The notes below the pieces were generated by a model. It did not search any database. It was given only the letters and a program-made list of their open reading frames with translations, and had not been told where the DNA came from. DNA of 35,496 nucleotides from Laspinema olomoucense D3b (GTDB lineage Bacteria > Cyanobacteriota > Cyanobacteriia > Cyanobacteriales > Laspinemataceae), in the NCBI RefSeq assembly GCF_025370785.1, contig NZ_JAMXFA010000056.1:1-35496 (forward strand), given 5' to 3'. Of the stretch, positions 16,149 to 25,140 are shown piece by piece. The stretch's first letter is position 1. Every line of letters begins with the position of its first letter. The position numbers were made by a program, and so were the translations under genes.

Positions 16149-18374
16149 ATGTCTGAACCCTCTCACCCTGCTAACCCTTCCATGTCCATCAATCATTCTC
16201 TGATGTATTCCGCTGCCCTGGAACGGGCAATTGACCCCAACCCACCCATCGTTTCCCCGGAAACATCTCTCGAAGAAGTCCTCGCCTTGATGAGTCATGT
16301 TAGAAGTAGCTGTCCCTTGCCTTCCCCCACTGACTCCATTCAAACCAATATCTGGGATTCCGTGAGGGCGAGTTGTGTCCTAGTTCTACAAGGAGCACCG
16401 ACCGTTTCGGAACAACTGAATGCGATTCGAGATACCGGAAAAATCCCCGATCGCCCAGAGCGAATTCTTGCTAGTAAAGTGGGGATTTTTACCGAACGGG
16501 ATATCGTGAAAATGACCGCTGCCGGAGTAAATTTAAAAACCGTCAAAGTCTCCGATGTCATGACCTTTCCTGTGGTTACTCTCACCGAATCTCAATCCCA
16601 TGATATTTTCACCATCTTGTCAGTTTTTAGACAGCATCAAATTCGCCACCTTCCCCTGATTGACCATCAGGGCTATATCTTAGGAATTCTCACCCCCGAA
16701 ACCATTCGACAAGCCCTCCAACCTGTGCGTCTTTTAACGCAGTTACGAGAAGTTAAAGACATCATGAGCCCTAACGTGATTCAAGCCCCCATCCACGCTT
16801 CGGTGCTTGAATTAGCTAAATTAATGGCCGATCGCCGGGTAAGTTGCGTCGTCATTTGTCAAGACTCCCTCAACACAGACACCACCCACCCCCCGGCAAA
16901 AATTCCCGTAGGAATTGTCACGGAACGAGATTTAGTCCAATTTCAAGCCCTGCAACTGGACTTAGGCAAAATGCAGGCAAAAGATGTCATGAGTTCCCCT
17001 TTATTTTCCCTCAGTCCCCAGGATTCCGTCTGGTTTGCCCATGAAGAAATGCAGCGCCGACGAGTACGCCGGTTAGTAGTATCGAGCGCCGAAGGATATC
17101 TCTTAGGATTGGTTTCTCAAACCAGTTTATTGCAAGCCTTACATCCCACAGAAATGTATGGGGCAATTGAAACATTACAGGAAGTTGTTGAAAATCGCAC
17201 CAAAGAGTTAAAAGAAGCTAACGAACAATTACAACGGGAAATTGAGGAGCGCAAACGGGCCGAAATTGCCTTACAAAAAGCCCATGATAATTTACAAAAA
17301 TTGGTAGAAGAACGCACAGCGGAACTTCGAGCCACTAACGCCCAACTGCAACAAGATATCCGCGATCGCCAACGAGTTGAAGCCGCCTTGCGCGAGTCAG
17401 AAGGCCAGTTGCGACAGCAAGCCCACGAATTAGAAGCTGCCATGCGATCGCTACAACAAACCCAATTCCAACTCATCCAGGCCGAAAAAATGTCCAGCCT
17501 GGGACAATTAGTCGCTGGGGTTGCCCATGAAATTAACAACCCCGTTAACTTTATCTATGGAAACCTGTCCCATGCAACTCAGTACATTCAAGACCTCTTG
17601 GAATTGATTGATTTGTATCAAAATCATTTCAATCAAACTGTTCCTGAAATTGAAGATAAAATCGAAGATATCGATTTAGATTTTTTGGTGACTGACCTCC
17701 CTAAAATGATTGCTTCCATGCAGATTGGAGCCGATCGCATCCGGTCAATTGTCTTATCTTTACGCAACTTTTCTCGCCTCGACGAAGCCGATCGCAAGCG
17801 GGTCGATATTCATGAAGGGCTGGATAGTACCCTGTTAATTTTACAACATCGGCTCAAAGCCCATGCAGGACGACGAGAAATTGTTATCCTAAAAGAGTAT
17901 GGAAATTTGCCTAAAGTGGATTGCTATGTTGGTCCACTCAACCAAGTATTTATGAATATTATCACCAACGCGATCGATGCTCTGGATATGGGACATAGCG
18001 ACAACGAGCGAGCGAATGGCAAAGTACCTTGGCGATCGCCCTTATCCGCCATCCCCGCCACATCCCCCACCATCCGGATTCGCACCCAAGTTGACGAAGG
18101 CGATCGCATTAGCATCTCCATTGCAGATAATGGTCCAGGCATGACCGAAACTGTCCGTCGTCGCTTATTTGAACCATTTTTTACCACCAAACCCGTCGGC
18201 AGTGCCACCGGGTTAGGATTGTCCATTAGTTATCAAATAGTCGTCGAAAAACATAAAGGACGATTGCATTGCTATTCCACCCCCGGACATGGCACCGAAT
18301 TTATGATTGAAATTCCCCCTTTTCAACCCCATTATGAACCGCCCTTGTTTGATGCCCCTAGCCCAAACCTCTAA
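16149..18374 (+). CDS. soluble histidine kinase with four CBS domains
   Basis: 741 residues, no membrane helix. Two CBS pairs (about 33-190 and 203-330) carry the family signatures GIFTERDIVKM, VSDVMTFPVVTL, KDIMSPNVIQAP and GIVTERDLVQF. A long coiled coil (about 335-455, repeats of EERT/KELKEANEQLQREIEERKRAE) leads to the dimerisation helix with phosphoacceptor H460 in GVAHEINNP. The HATPase has its N box around NIITNAIDAL, G1 IADNGPGM and FFTTKPVGSATGLGLSI. CBS pairs typically bind adenine nucleotides, so it may sense energy charge. A large insertion follows the H box (DLYQNHFNQTVPEIEDKIEDI), usual for this cyanobacterial kinase group. No response regulator is adjacent. The stretch between the CBS1 halves is longer than usual (residues 50-110). 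Confidence 0.92.
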   Translation: MSEPSHPANPSMSINHSLMYSAALERAIDPNPPIVSPETSLEEVLALMSHVRSSCPLPSPTDSIQTNIWDSVRASCVLVLQGAPTVSEQLNAIRDTGKIPDRPERILASKVGIFTERDIVKMTAAGVNLKTVKVSDVMTFPVVTLTESQSHDIFTILSVFRQHQIRHLPLIDHQGYILGILTPETIRQALQPVRLLTQLREVKDIMSPNVIQAPIHASVLELAKLMADRRVSCVVICQDSLNTDTTHPPAKIPVGIVTERDLVQFQALQLDLGKMQAKDVMSSPLFSLSPQDSVWFAHEEMQRRRVRRLVVSSAEGYLLGLVSQTSLLQALHPTEMYGAIETLQEVVENRTKELKEANEQLQREIEERKRAEIALQKAHDNLQKLVEERTAELRATNAQLQQDIRDRQRVEAALRESEGQLRQQAHELEAAMRSLQQTQFQLIQAEKMSSLGQLVAGVAHEINNPVNFIYGNLSHATQYIQDLLELIDLYQNHFNQTVPEIEDKIEDIDLDFLVTDLPKMIASMQIGADRIRSIVLSLRNFSRLDEADRKRVDIHEGLDSTLLILQHRLKAHAGRREIVILKEYGNLPKVDCYVGPLNQVFMNIITNAIDALDMGHSDNERANGKVPWRSPLSAIPATSPTIRIRTQVDEGDRISISIADNGPGMTETVRRRLFEPFFTTKPVGSATGLGLSISYQIVVEKHKGRLHCYSTPGHGTEFMIEIPPFQPHYEPPLFDAPSPNL

Positions 18375-18709
18375 TCCCCAGACTCTTAAGTGCTAAGACG
18401 GCCACTGCTTAATCGTTCAAACTTCCCCGGAAGAGGTCAAGGAGGCCAAGACAACCCATGATATAATCAAGGGCTTTGAACTGTTTTGAACCCCAGCTCA
18501 CAGAATCAGTGGATTCTCCTCAAGTTTAAATCATTTTAATCCTTGAATCAGCAATGATAAGATATAAAACTTATTAGAAAATGCCTGAACCTAACGGTTC
18601 AACGTCCGCATTCAAGCAGGAATTGGGGAACTGGGGTGACTGCCTCCCCAGCCGACCGCCTGCTAGACTATCGTAACCAAAACTGACGCGCCAAAACAGA
18701 GGAACATTC
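18375..18709 (+). other. serS upstream region with hairpins
   Basis: No ORF. If transcription starts near 18474 from the candidate extended -10 at 18459, the leader would hold three hairpins: AGAATC/GATTCT (18502-18517), TGAACC/GGTTCA (18586-18601) and CTGGGG/CCCCAG (18631-18651). No T-box-like or known riboswitch core was recognised. Confidence 0.4.
18459..18467 (+). promoter_or_regulatory. extended -10 promoter candidate for serS
   Basis: TGATATAAT matches the extended -10 consensus TGnTATAAT, with no good -35 hexamer, which extended -10 promoters tolerate. It predicts a leader of about 235 bases. Confidence 0.35.
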
Positions 18710-20095
<1,386 letters not shown>

Positions 20096-20128
20096 TCCCC
20101 CTTTCAACGTCACGACTTGCTGTCGTTT

Positions 20129-20204
20129 CCTCCCCATCCTCCCCATCTCCCCCATCCTCCCCATCCTCCCCATCCTCCCCATCCTCCCCATCCTCCCCAT
20201 CCCC
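20129..20204. repeat. minisatellite, unit CCTCCCCAT
   Basis: About eight copies of a nine-base C-rich unit, the reverse-complement type of the array at 19994-20080. A frame through it encodes PHPPHPPHP repeats, but that is a by-product of the repeat and not a gene. Confidence 0.88.
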
Positions 20205-20241
20205 AGAAACCGACGGGTCAGCCTAAAATAACAATAAGTCA

Positions 20242-20287
20242 GGACTTACGCATAATCTCCAGTCGGACTGAGGGACTGCGTAAGTCC
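20242..20287. repeat. GGACTTACGCA inverted repeat upstream of rseP
   Basis: GGACTTACGCA (20242-20252) and TGCGTAAGTCC (20277-20287) form an exact 11-bp stem with a 24-base loop, 68 bases before the rseP start. It could be a dispersed cyanobacterial repeat or a serS terminator. Confidence 0.7.
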
Positions 20288-20355
20288 CCATCATTAGTTA
20301 AGACGGGTTCATTGAGCCAGTCTGTGATAGTAACAGAGTTTAACTGGGGTTTGTA

Positions 20356-21444
20356 ATGTCAGTATTGGCAGCGATCGCGGTTCTGGCGATGCTTATTTTC
20401 GTCCACGAACTGGGACACTTCATGGCAGCCCGATTACAGGGCATTCACGTTAATCGTTTCTCAATCGGATTTGGGCCCATTTTATGGAAATACCAAGGCG
20501 CAGAAACCGAATATGCCCTACGCGGGATTCCTTTGGGGGGCTATGTTGGCTTTCCCGATGATGATCCCGAGAGCGAGATTCCGCCCGATGACCCGAATTT
20601 GCTGCGTAATCGCCCGATCCTGGACCGGGCGATCGTAATTAGTGCTGGGGTCATCGCCAACCTAATCTTTGCCTATCTGCTGTTAGTCGGACAGGTGGCA
20701 ACGGTGGGGGTGCAAGACTTTGACTATCAACCCGGGGTAAAAATTGCCCAGGTGATGTCCGAGGAGACTGCTGCTCATCGGGCGGGGATTCAGGCCGAAG
20801 ATATTATATTGCAAGCCGGTGGAGAGGAATTAGACGCTTCTGCACAAGCGGTGCGATCCTTGATGGAGATTATCCAAACCCATCCTGAGCAAGTTCTGGA
20901 ACTGCAGGTGCAGCGGCAGGATGAAACCTTTACGGTACCGATTTCCCCGGAACGAGATGAAAGCGGAAAAGGGATTATTGGCGTGCAATTGGCTCCTCAC
21001 GGCACCCTGATTCGCCACCGCGCCGAGAGTATCCCGGCAGCGTTTGGGGAAGGTGCAGTGGAGTTTCAACGGATTACGGTTTTGACGGTGCAAGGATTTG
21101 GACAGTTAATTCGCAATTTCCGAGAAACGGCGGATCAAGTGTCGGGTCCGGTGGCAATTGTGGCGATCGGGGCGAATATTGCCAAGTCTGATGCGGGAAA
21201 TCTGTTCCGATTTGCGGCATTAATTAGCGTTAACCTAGCGATTATTAACATTTTGCCGCTTCCGGCCCTCGATGGCGGTCAGTTGGCATTTTTGTTAATT
21301 GAAGGATTGCGCGGTAAACCGTTGCCGACTCATATTCAAGATGGGGTGATGCAAACCGGGTTAATGTTGCTGTTGGGTTTGGGGATTTTCCTGATTGTTC
21401 GGGATACGGCCAATTTAGGTTGGGTCCAACAGTTATTTCAATAA
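20356..21444 (+). CDS. rseP: RseP-type site-2 intramembrane zinc metalloprotease
   Basis: 362 residues. The zinc motif HELGH is at 17-21 within the first membrane helix, and the third ligand is in LDG at 305-307 (NILPLPALDGGQL). One PDZ domain spans roughly 115-205 (GVKIAQVMSEETAAHRAGIQAEDIILQAGG). Hydrophobic segments at about 1-20, 92-115, 284-308 and 330-350 give the usual four-helix layout. Such proteases cut membrane-anchored anti-sigma factors and remnant signal peptides. Cyanobacterial S2P homologues of this kind affect stress responses. The ATG at 20356 is expected because HELGH must lie near residue 20. It is flanked by short inverted repeats on both sides, so it is probably a single-gene unit. 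Confidence 0.93.
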   Translation: MSVLAAIAVLAMLIFVHELGHFMAARLQGIHVNRFSIGFGPILWKYQGAETEYALRGIPLGGYVGFPDDDPESEIPPDDPNLLRNRPILDRAIVISAGVIANLIFAYLLLVGQVATVGVQDFDYQPGVKIAQVMSEETAAHRAGIQAEDIILQAGGEELDASAQAVRSLMEIIQTHPEQVLELQVQRQDETFTVPISPERDESGKGIIGVQLAPHGTLIRHRAESIPAAFGEGAVEFQRITVLTVQGFGQLIRNFRETADQVSGPVAIVAIGANIAKSDAGNLFRFAALISVNLAIINILPLPALDGGQLAFLLIEGLRGKPLPTHIQDGVMQTGLMLLLGLGIFLIVRDTANLGWVQQLFQ

Positions 21445-21447
21445 AAG

Positions 21448-21570
21448 TAATGAAGGATGAACGACCCTAGATCTCTTGCAAAGTTCAAGATAGATCCCCC
21501 CAACCCCCCTTAATAAGGGGGGCTTAAGAGATGTATGCAGGAGGTTTAATCAGGGCGTCATCCTTCATTA
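21448..21570. mobile_element. 123-bp MITE-like element
   Basis: Exact 13-bp terminal inverted repeats TAATGAAGGATGA (21448-21460) and TCATCCTTCATTA (21558-21570) bound a 97-base interior. That interior contains the hairpin CCCCCCTTAATAAGGGGGG (about 21501-21520). It has no coding capacity and fits exactly into the rseP-nth gap. Target duplications are not evident. The C6...G6 hairpin with a TTAATAA loop is of a type that I remember as frequent in filamentous cyanobacterial genomes. Confidence 0.6.
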
Positions 21571-21588
21571 GTTCGGCACTTTTTTACT

Positions 21589-22266
21589 ATGAATATTACT
21601 CGGAAATGGGCGGCGACTAAGCAACGGGCGATCGAGATTTTAATTCGGCTGAAGAGATTGTATCCAGAGGCGGACTGTACGCTAAATTATGAGACGCCGG
21701 TGCAGTTATTGGTGGCGACTATTTTATCGGCACAATGTACCGATGAGCGGGTGAATCAGGTGACTCCGGAGTTGTTTCGACGGTTTCCGGATGCACAGGC
21801 GATCGCCGGTGCGGATATTGAGGAGTTAGAACAGTTAATTCGTTCCACAGGGTTTTATCGGAATAAGGCGAAAAATATTCAAGGTGCTTGTCGGGCGATC
21901 GTGGAAAAACACAAGCATCAAGTGCCAAAACGGATGGAATTGCTCCTGGAGTTGCCCGGAGTTGCGCGAAAAACGGCTAATGTTGTCCTAGCAAATGCTT
22001 ATGGGATTAATCAAGGGGTGACGGTGGATACCCATGTGAAGCGGTTATCCAATCGGTTAGGATTGACGGAAAATATAGATCCGGTAAAGATAGAACGGGA
22101 TTTAATTCGCTTACTTCCCCAGGAAGATTGGGAAAATTGGTCGATTCGGCTGATTTATCATGGAAGAGCAGTTTGTACCGCAAAAAAACCCGCTTGCGAT
22201 CGCTGTGAGTTAGCGGATTTATGTCCAGCAGCCGATGTCAGTCTGCTTACTGATGTATTGGGGTAG
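21589..22266 (+). CDS. nth: endonuclease III, base-excision repair glycosylase/AP lyase
   Basis: 225 residues, normal length. It removes oxidised pyrimidines and cleaves the abasic strand. The helix-hairpin-helix with catalytic lysine is LPGVARKTANVV (K128), the catalytic aspartate is D147 in TVDTHVKRLSNRLG, and the [4Fe-4S] ligands are C196, C203, C206 and C212 in the standard C-x6-C-x2-C-x5-C spacing. All are intact. The start is ATG at 21589, 19 bases after a MITE-like element whose insertion may supply or alter its leader. The N-terminal extension of about ten residues over E. coli Nth is common in cyanobacteria. Confidence 0.96.
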   Translation: MNITRKWAATKQRAIEILIRLKRLYPEADCTLNYETPVQLLVATILSAQCTDERVNQVTPELFRRFPDAQAIAGADIEELEQLIRSTGFYRNKAKNIQGACRAIVEKHKHQVPKRMELLLELPGVARKTANVVLANAYGINQGVTVDTHVKRLSNRLGLTENIDPVKIERDLIRLLPQEDWENWSIRLIYHGRAVCTAKKPACDRCELADLCPAADVSLLTDVLG

Positions 22267-22320
22267 TTTTCTCCAGCACTAAGACTCATTGATTCCAGGT
22301 GATTATTCCCAGAAGAAAAA

Positions 22321-22383
22321 AACGACTAAAGTCGTTACTACCCACAAAGAAACTCTTTTTTCCCCGTTGTAGTAACGACTTTA
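22321..22383. terminator. inverted repeat downstream of nth
   Basis: TAAAGTCGTTACTAC (22327-22341) and its exact reverse complement GTAGTAACGACTTTA (22369-22383) form a 15-bp stem with a 27-base loop containing CTTTTTTCCCC. The left half also contains the palindrome ACGACTAAAGTCGT. It sits between convergent nth and the pentapeptide gene, so a bidirectional terminator is plausible. Confidence 0.6.
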
Positions 22384-22445
22384 CTCATTCTTTAAGTTCC
22401 TACCCATAACTTGAATTAATTCCCGGTTATGGACAGAAAATCTTC

Positions 22446-22841
22446 TCAAACTTCCTCTTGAGGCAAGGATGGAAAATGGTGTTTGGGGTCATAAACCGTT
22501 CCGTCAGGCATAATTGCCCCGGTTAAATCGGCCCCCCTCAAATCAGCCCCACTTAAATTGGCATTCGTTAAATTTGCCCCACTTAAATTGGCATTACAAA
22601 GCTTTGATTCAGACAAATTCGCTCCCTGCAAATCTGCGCCTTGCAAATCTGCTCCCGATAAATTAGTGCCAATCAAATTAGCCCTTTTCAAATTTGCTCC
22701 CGTAAAGACAACCCCTTTGAGGATGGCATTGGCAAAATTTGAGTTGTATGTGAAGTTCTCCGGCTTTTCTGATGGATTAACTGGAAATTGAGGAAGATTT
22801 GAGGTAAAACTTTCTTCAAGTTGAGTTTTAGCAGTTTTCAT
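22446..22841 (-). CDS. pentapeptide repeat protein
   Basis: 131 residues. Residues about 35-110 contain roughly 14 tandem A(N/D)LXX pentapeptides (GANLKRANLIGTNLSGADLQGADLQGAN and onward, given here in part), which form a right-handed quadrilateral beta-helix. The end GAIMPDGTVYDPKHHFPS is a frequent C-terminal cap in cyanobacterial members. There is no signal peptide, so it is probably cytoplasmic. Functions in the family range from DNA mimicry to unknown; nothing here narrows it. The N-terminal 30 residues are unstructured. A small two-residue irregularity (SESKLCNANLS) marks a non-consensus turn containing the only Cys. Confidence 0.88.
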   Translation of the reverse strand: MKTAKTQLEESFTSNLPQFPVNPSEKPENFTYNSNFANAILKGVVFTGANLKRANLIGTNLSGADLQGADLQGANLSESKLCNANLSGANLTNANLSGADLRGADLTGAIMPDGTVYDPKHHFPSLPQEEV

Positions 22842-22937
22842 AATTTTAATTTTTATTAATAATTCACTGTAAGTCTGTCTTCAATAGGCTCTCAAATCGG
22901 ATTGGGACGAGTCAGCACCCGGAGTGGGGTGGGGTTT

Positions 22938-23369
22938 TCAGCCTGGGGTGGAAAAAAAAAGGGGTTGGCGATCGCCCTTTTGGTGCCTTGAAGGGTCCCG
23001 CTGCATTCGAGAAGCCCCTATCTCAACGGTGGATCTAGAAAGAGGTTCACTACAGTGGGAATCGGAATTTCCCCAGGGCCTAACTGGCTCCCATCCTGGG
23101 CCAGACTCTCCCGGTTGCTCAAGTGGATCCGGAGCAGATGCCTCAGGTAAGTCCTGTTCAGGCTGGGGATAAGGGACCTTGACAACCCGCAAAAGCCGCT
23201 CACTCACTCCATGAGCTTGGAAAGAGCAACTAGGTTCAGGGTAGGGAACCTGGACCATCCGGCGGAGTTTGCATCGGGTCCAGGCGAACTTTGCAGACCT
23301 TTCAGGGTCACCGATTTCCGTAGGCGGAGGAAAAAATTTGCCAGAAATTTGAAAATTATATAAATTCAT
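22938..23369 (-). CDS. uncertain small ORF with repeated VPYPxP motif
   Basis: From the ATG at 23369 it would be 143 residues; a GTG at 23384 is also possible. I recognise no family. The sequence has a degenerate internal repeat, LRRMVQVPYPEPS and LLRVVKVPYPQPE, about 30 residues apart, then a Pro/Gly/Ser-rich tail. GGTGGAGAG lies roughly 8-16 bases before the ATG and could serve as a ribosome site. Opposite-strand frames of 82 codons also exist, so coding status rests on the internal repeat and the ribosome site only. It is the sole candidate gene in a repeat-rich interval. Confidence 0.3.
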   Translation of the reverse strand: MNLYNFQISGKFFPPPTEIGDPERSAKFAWTRCKLRRMVQVPYPEPSCSFQAHGVSERLLRVVKVPYPQPEQDLPEASAPDPLEQPGESGPGWEPVRPWGNSDSHCSEPLSRSTVEIGASRMQRDPSRHQKGDRQPLFFSTPG

Positions 23370-23662
23370 CTTGCAACTCTCCACCGATTAGAGTTACAGT
23401 GGATATGGGTACATTAGAATAGTGGTTTTGCGGTTTGGGGCACGTTTGTGTCCCAACCTTTTCTTTTGTAGGGGGGCTAGGGGTCAAGGTTAGAGGATCC
23501 ATAGATTTAACCCAGAAGATTGTAGAGGTTTTGCTTTAATTGTGGGCTTCCGTTGGCCCGGTCCCAGGAAAGGACTTGATCTAAGGGGTTGTATTTCCCC
23601 GGCTATTGGGAAAAAATCCGGGGTACCCTTGCCATGTGGTGGGTATGAGAACGTTCAGAATA

Positions 23663-23850
23663 GGGTCTGGAATAGTGGTTTGGACCGTGGCTGGTCCTCA
23701 ATGGGGTCTTGAATAGTGGTTTGGACCGTGCCTGGTCCTCAACGGGTCTGGAATAGTGGTTTGGACCGTGCCTGGTCCTCAATGGGGTCTTGAATAGTGG
23801 TTTGGACCGTGCCTGGTCCGAGATCGGGTCTGGAATAGTGGTTTGGACCT
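23663..23850. repeat. 41-bp tandem hairpin repeat, about 4.6 copies
   Basis: Units begin GGGTCTKGAATAGTGG at 23663, 23704, 23744, 23785 and 23826, with lengths 41, 40, 41, 41 and a truncated last copy. Each full unit carries GGACC-6-GGTCC, a short hairpin. The variable base after GGGTCT alternates G, T, G, T, G, showing that an 81-base dimer was duplicated. A related GAATAGTGGTTT occurs at 23417-23428. Confidence 0.92.
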
Positions 23851-23940
23851 CAAAGGTCATGCCGGAAGGAGCCAATTTGATTTGTAGATACTCCTTGACT
23901 CCCCGACAATGTGTTAATTCAGGGAAGGAAGTTTTAAAGT

Positions 23941-23970
23941 GGGTATCGAGGCTGCGGAGCCTCGCTACCC
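23941..23970. repeat. GGGTA-CGAGGCT hairpin
   Basis: GGGTATCGAGGCT pairs with AGCCTCGCTACCC around GCGG with one mismatch. This is a palindromic dispersed-repeat type; a related GGAGGCAGAGCCTCC occurs at 29432-29446. Confidence 0.75.
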
Positions 23971-24174
23971 TTTGCCCTCAACCGTTGCTTATCCTTAGTA
24001 TTGTCTATCGATGTTTGCGATCGCGTTTGCGAACTGTTCAACTTGTGTATAACTTTGAAAAATTTTGTTTGACTTAGGCAAAATGTTTTAATTTCCCCCA
24101 AAATCATTGAAGTGGGACCAGCCTGGAGGGTCCAGTTTAGGGGCCTGAATTGCCGAGGGAGGATTGAGAGTTTT

Positions 24175-24204
24175 CTGAAGTAACGACTGAACTCGTTACT
24201 TCAG
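24175..24204. terminator. 12-bp stem inverted repeat after the response regulator gene
   Basis: CTGAAGTAACGA and TCGTTACTTCAG pair perfectly around a six-base loop, 28 bases beyond the minus-strand stop at 24232. There is no T tract, so it may be a repeat rather than a true terminator. Its TAACGA core links it to the repeats at 20082 and 22321. Confidence 0.5.
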
Positions 24205-24231
24205 AACTTCAAACGATGGGGGCCTGCCTGT

Positions 24232-25140
24232 TTAGGCTTCATAGGGGATAGAGATCACCCGGTTGAGTAGGGTAGAGAACTCGCTGAGGAATTCGACCTC
24301 GGCGGGGTCCCACGATCGCCCCTGGGAATGATAGACCGTGAGGACCCCTTGCCATTGTTCCCCTGGGGGAAAGGGGACAAGGAGGGCCGCTTTGATATTC
24401 AACGCCGTAAAATAGCCGATCGCCTCTTCATTGACTGCCGTTTGTAGATCAGCAAAGGCAACGGCCTCCCCGGATTGCAACCGCCGGTAAAACTCCGTCT
24501 GTTGTAAGGAAGATTTCGCCCGGGACATTGCTTCACTTGCCACAGAGTCTATGAGACAGGTTCCCTGGCGATCGCACAGGGCCACCCGATCCACACCTAA
24601 CAACCCTCGTAACTGAGAAAGCGAACCGGAGAGGATTTCCTCCTGGGGTAAACACTGGGTCAGACTGGCTCCCAGATAGCGAAAAAGTCGTTCCCTCAGA
24701 CTCACCTGATCCAATACCTGAGAGACTTGCGTCACTTGTTGTAGAGATTGAGACGCCTGTAATAGACGACTGACACGTTGACGCAAGACAGCCCAATGGA
24801 GAGGTTTCGTCACATAATCCGTGGCCCCAGCTTCAAAGGCGCGATCGACGGAATCCGCATCATCGAGCACGGTAATCATCAGAACTGGAGTATGCTCTCC
24901 TCCAGGCAGACTGCGTAACTGATGGCAACAGGTGAACCCATCCATAACTGGCATCACCGCATCCAGCAGAACCATATCCGGTTGCAGTCGTTTAAATTCG
25001 GCCAAACATTGTTCACCATTTTTTGCATCAGCGACGGTATATCCTTCTTCTTCCATTGCCAGACGCAGGAGCGATCGCATAGAGCGATCATCATCAGCCA
25101 GCAAAATTAACGGGGAATTATCTTCACCAGTAGGAGTCAT
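24232..25140 (-). CDS. response regulator with C-terminal GAF domain
   Basis: 302 residues. The receiver domain (1-125) has acidic D16/D17, phosphoacceptor D60 in VLLDAVMP, T90 and K112 (TKP), all intact. A short coiled coil (about 128-150) leads to a GAF domain (about 160-298, [35 protein letters not shown]) of the kind that follows phytochrome-like kinases; no chromophore Cys-His pair is obvious. There is no DNA-binding or enzymatic output, so it may act by protein contacts or as a phosphate sink. Its ATG overlaps the stop of the hybrid kinase gene as ATGA (25137-25140), so the pair is translationally coupled and very likely forms one signalling pathway. Confidence 0.92.
   Translation of the reverse strand: MTPTGEDNSPLILLADDDRSMRSLLRLAMEEEGYTVADAKNGEQCLAEFKRLQPDMVLLDAVMPVMDGFTCCHQLRSLPGGEHTPVLMITVLDDADSVDRAFEAGATDYVTKPLHWAVLRQRVSRLLQASQSLQQVTQVSQVLDQVSLRERLFRYLGASLTQCLPQEEILSGSLSQLRGLLGVDRVALCDRQGTCLIDSVASEAMSRAKSSLQQTEFYRRLQSGEAVAFADLQTAVNEEAIGYFTALNIKAALLVPFPPGEQWQGVLTVYHSQGRSWDPAEVEFLSEFSTLLNRVISIPYEA

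Larger units (their letters stand above)
23385..24231. other. gene-poor, repeat-rich interval
   Basis: It contains a terminator-like hairpin (TTGGGGCAC 23435-23443 with GTGTCCCAA 23448-23456, then CCTTTTCTTTTG), a 41-bp tandem array (23663-23850), a GAGGCT hairpin (23941-23970) and an inverted repeat at 24175-24204. Frames through the array are repeat by-products as far as I can judge. Confidence 0.6.

Noticed and set aside
20117-20356. 79-codon His/Pro-rich ORF
   Set aside because: It is a translation of the C-rich minisatellite (PHP repeats) and ends at the rseP start; no ribosome site.
23663-23850. CRISPR array
   Set aside because: Units are contiguous and near-identical over their whole length, with no unique spacers and no cas genes.
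23603-23875. 90-codon ORF through the 41-bp array as a firm gene
   Set aside because: The only support is frame preservation of the 81-base dimer; kept as a finding, not as a gene.
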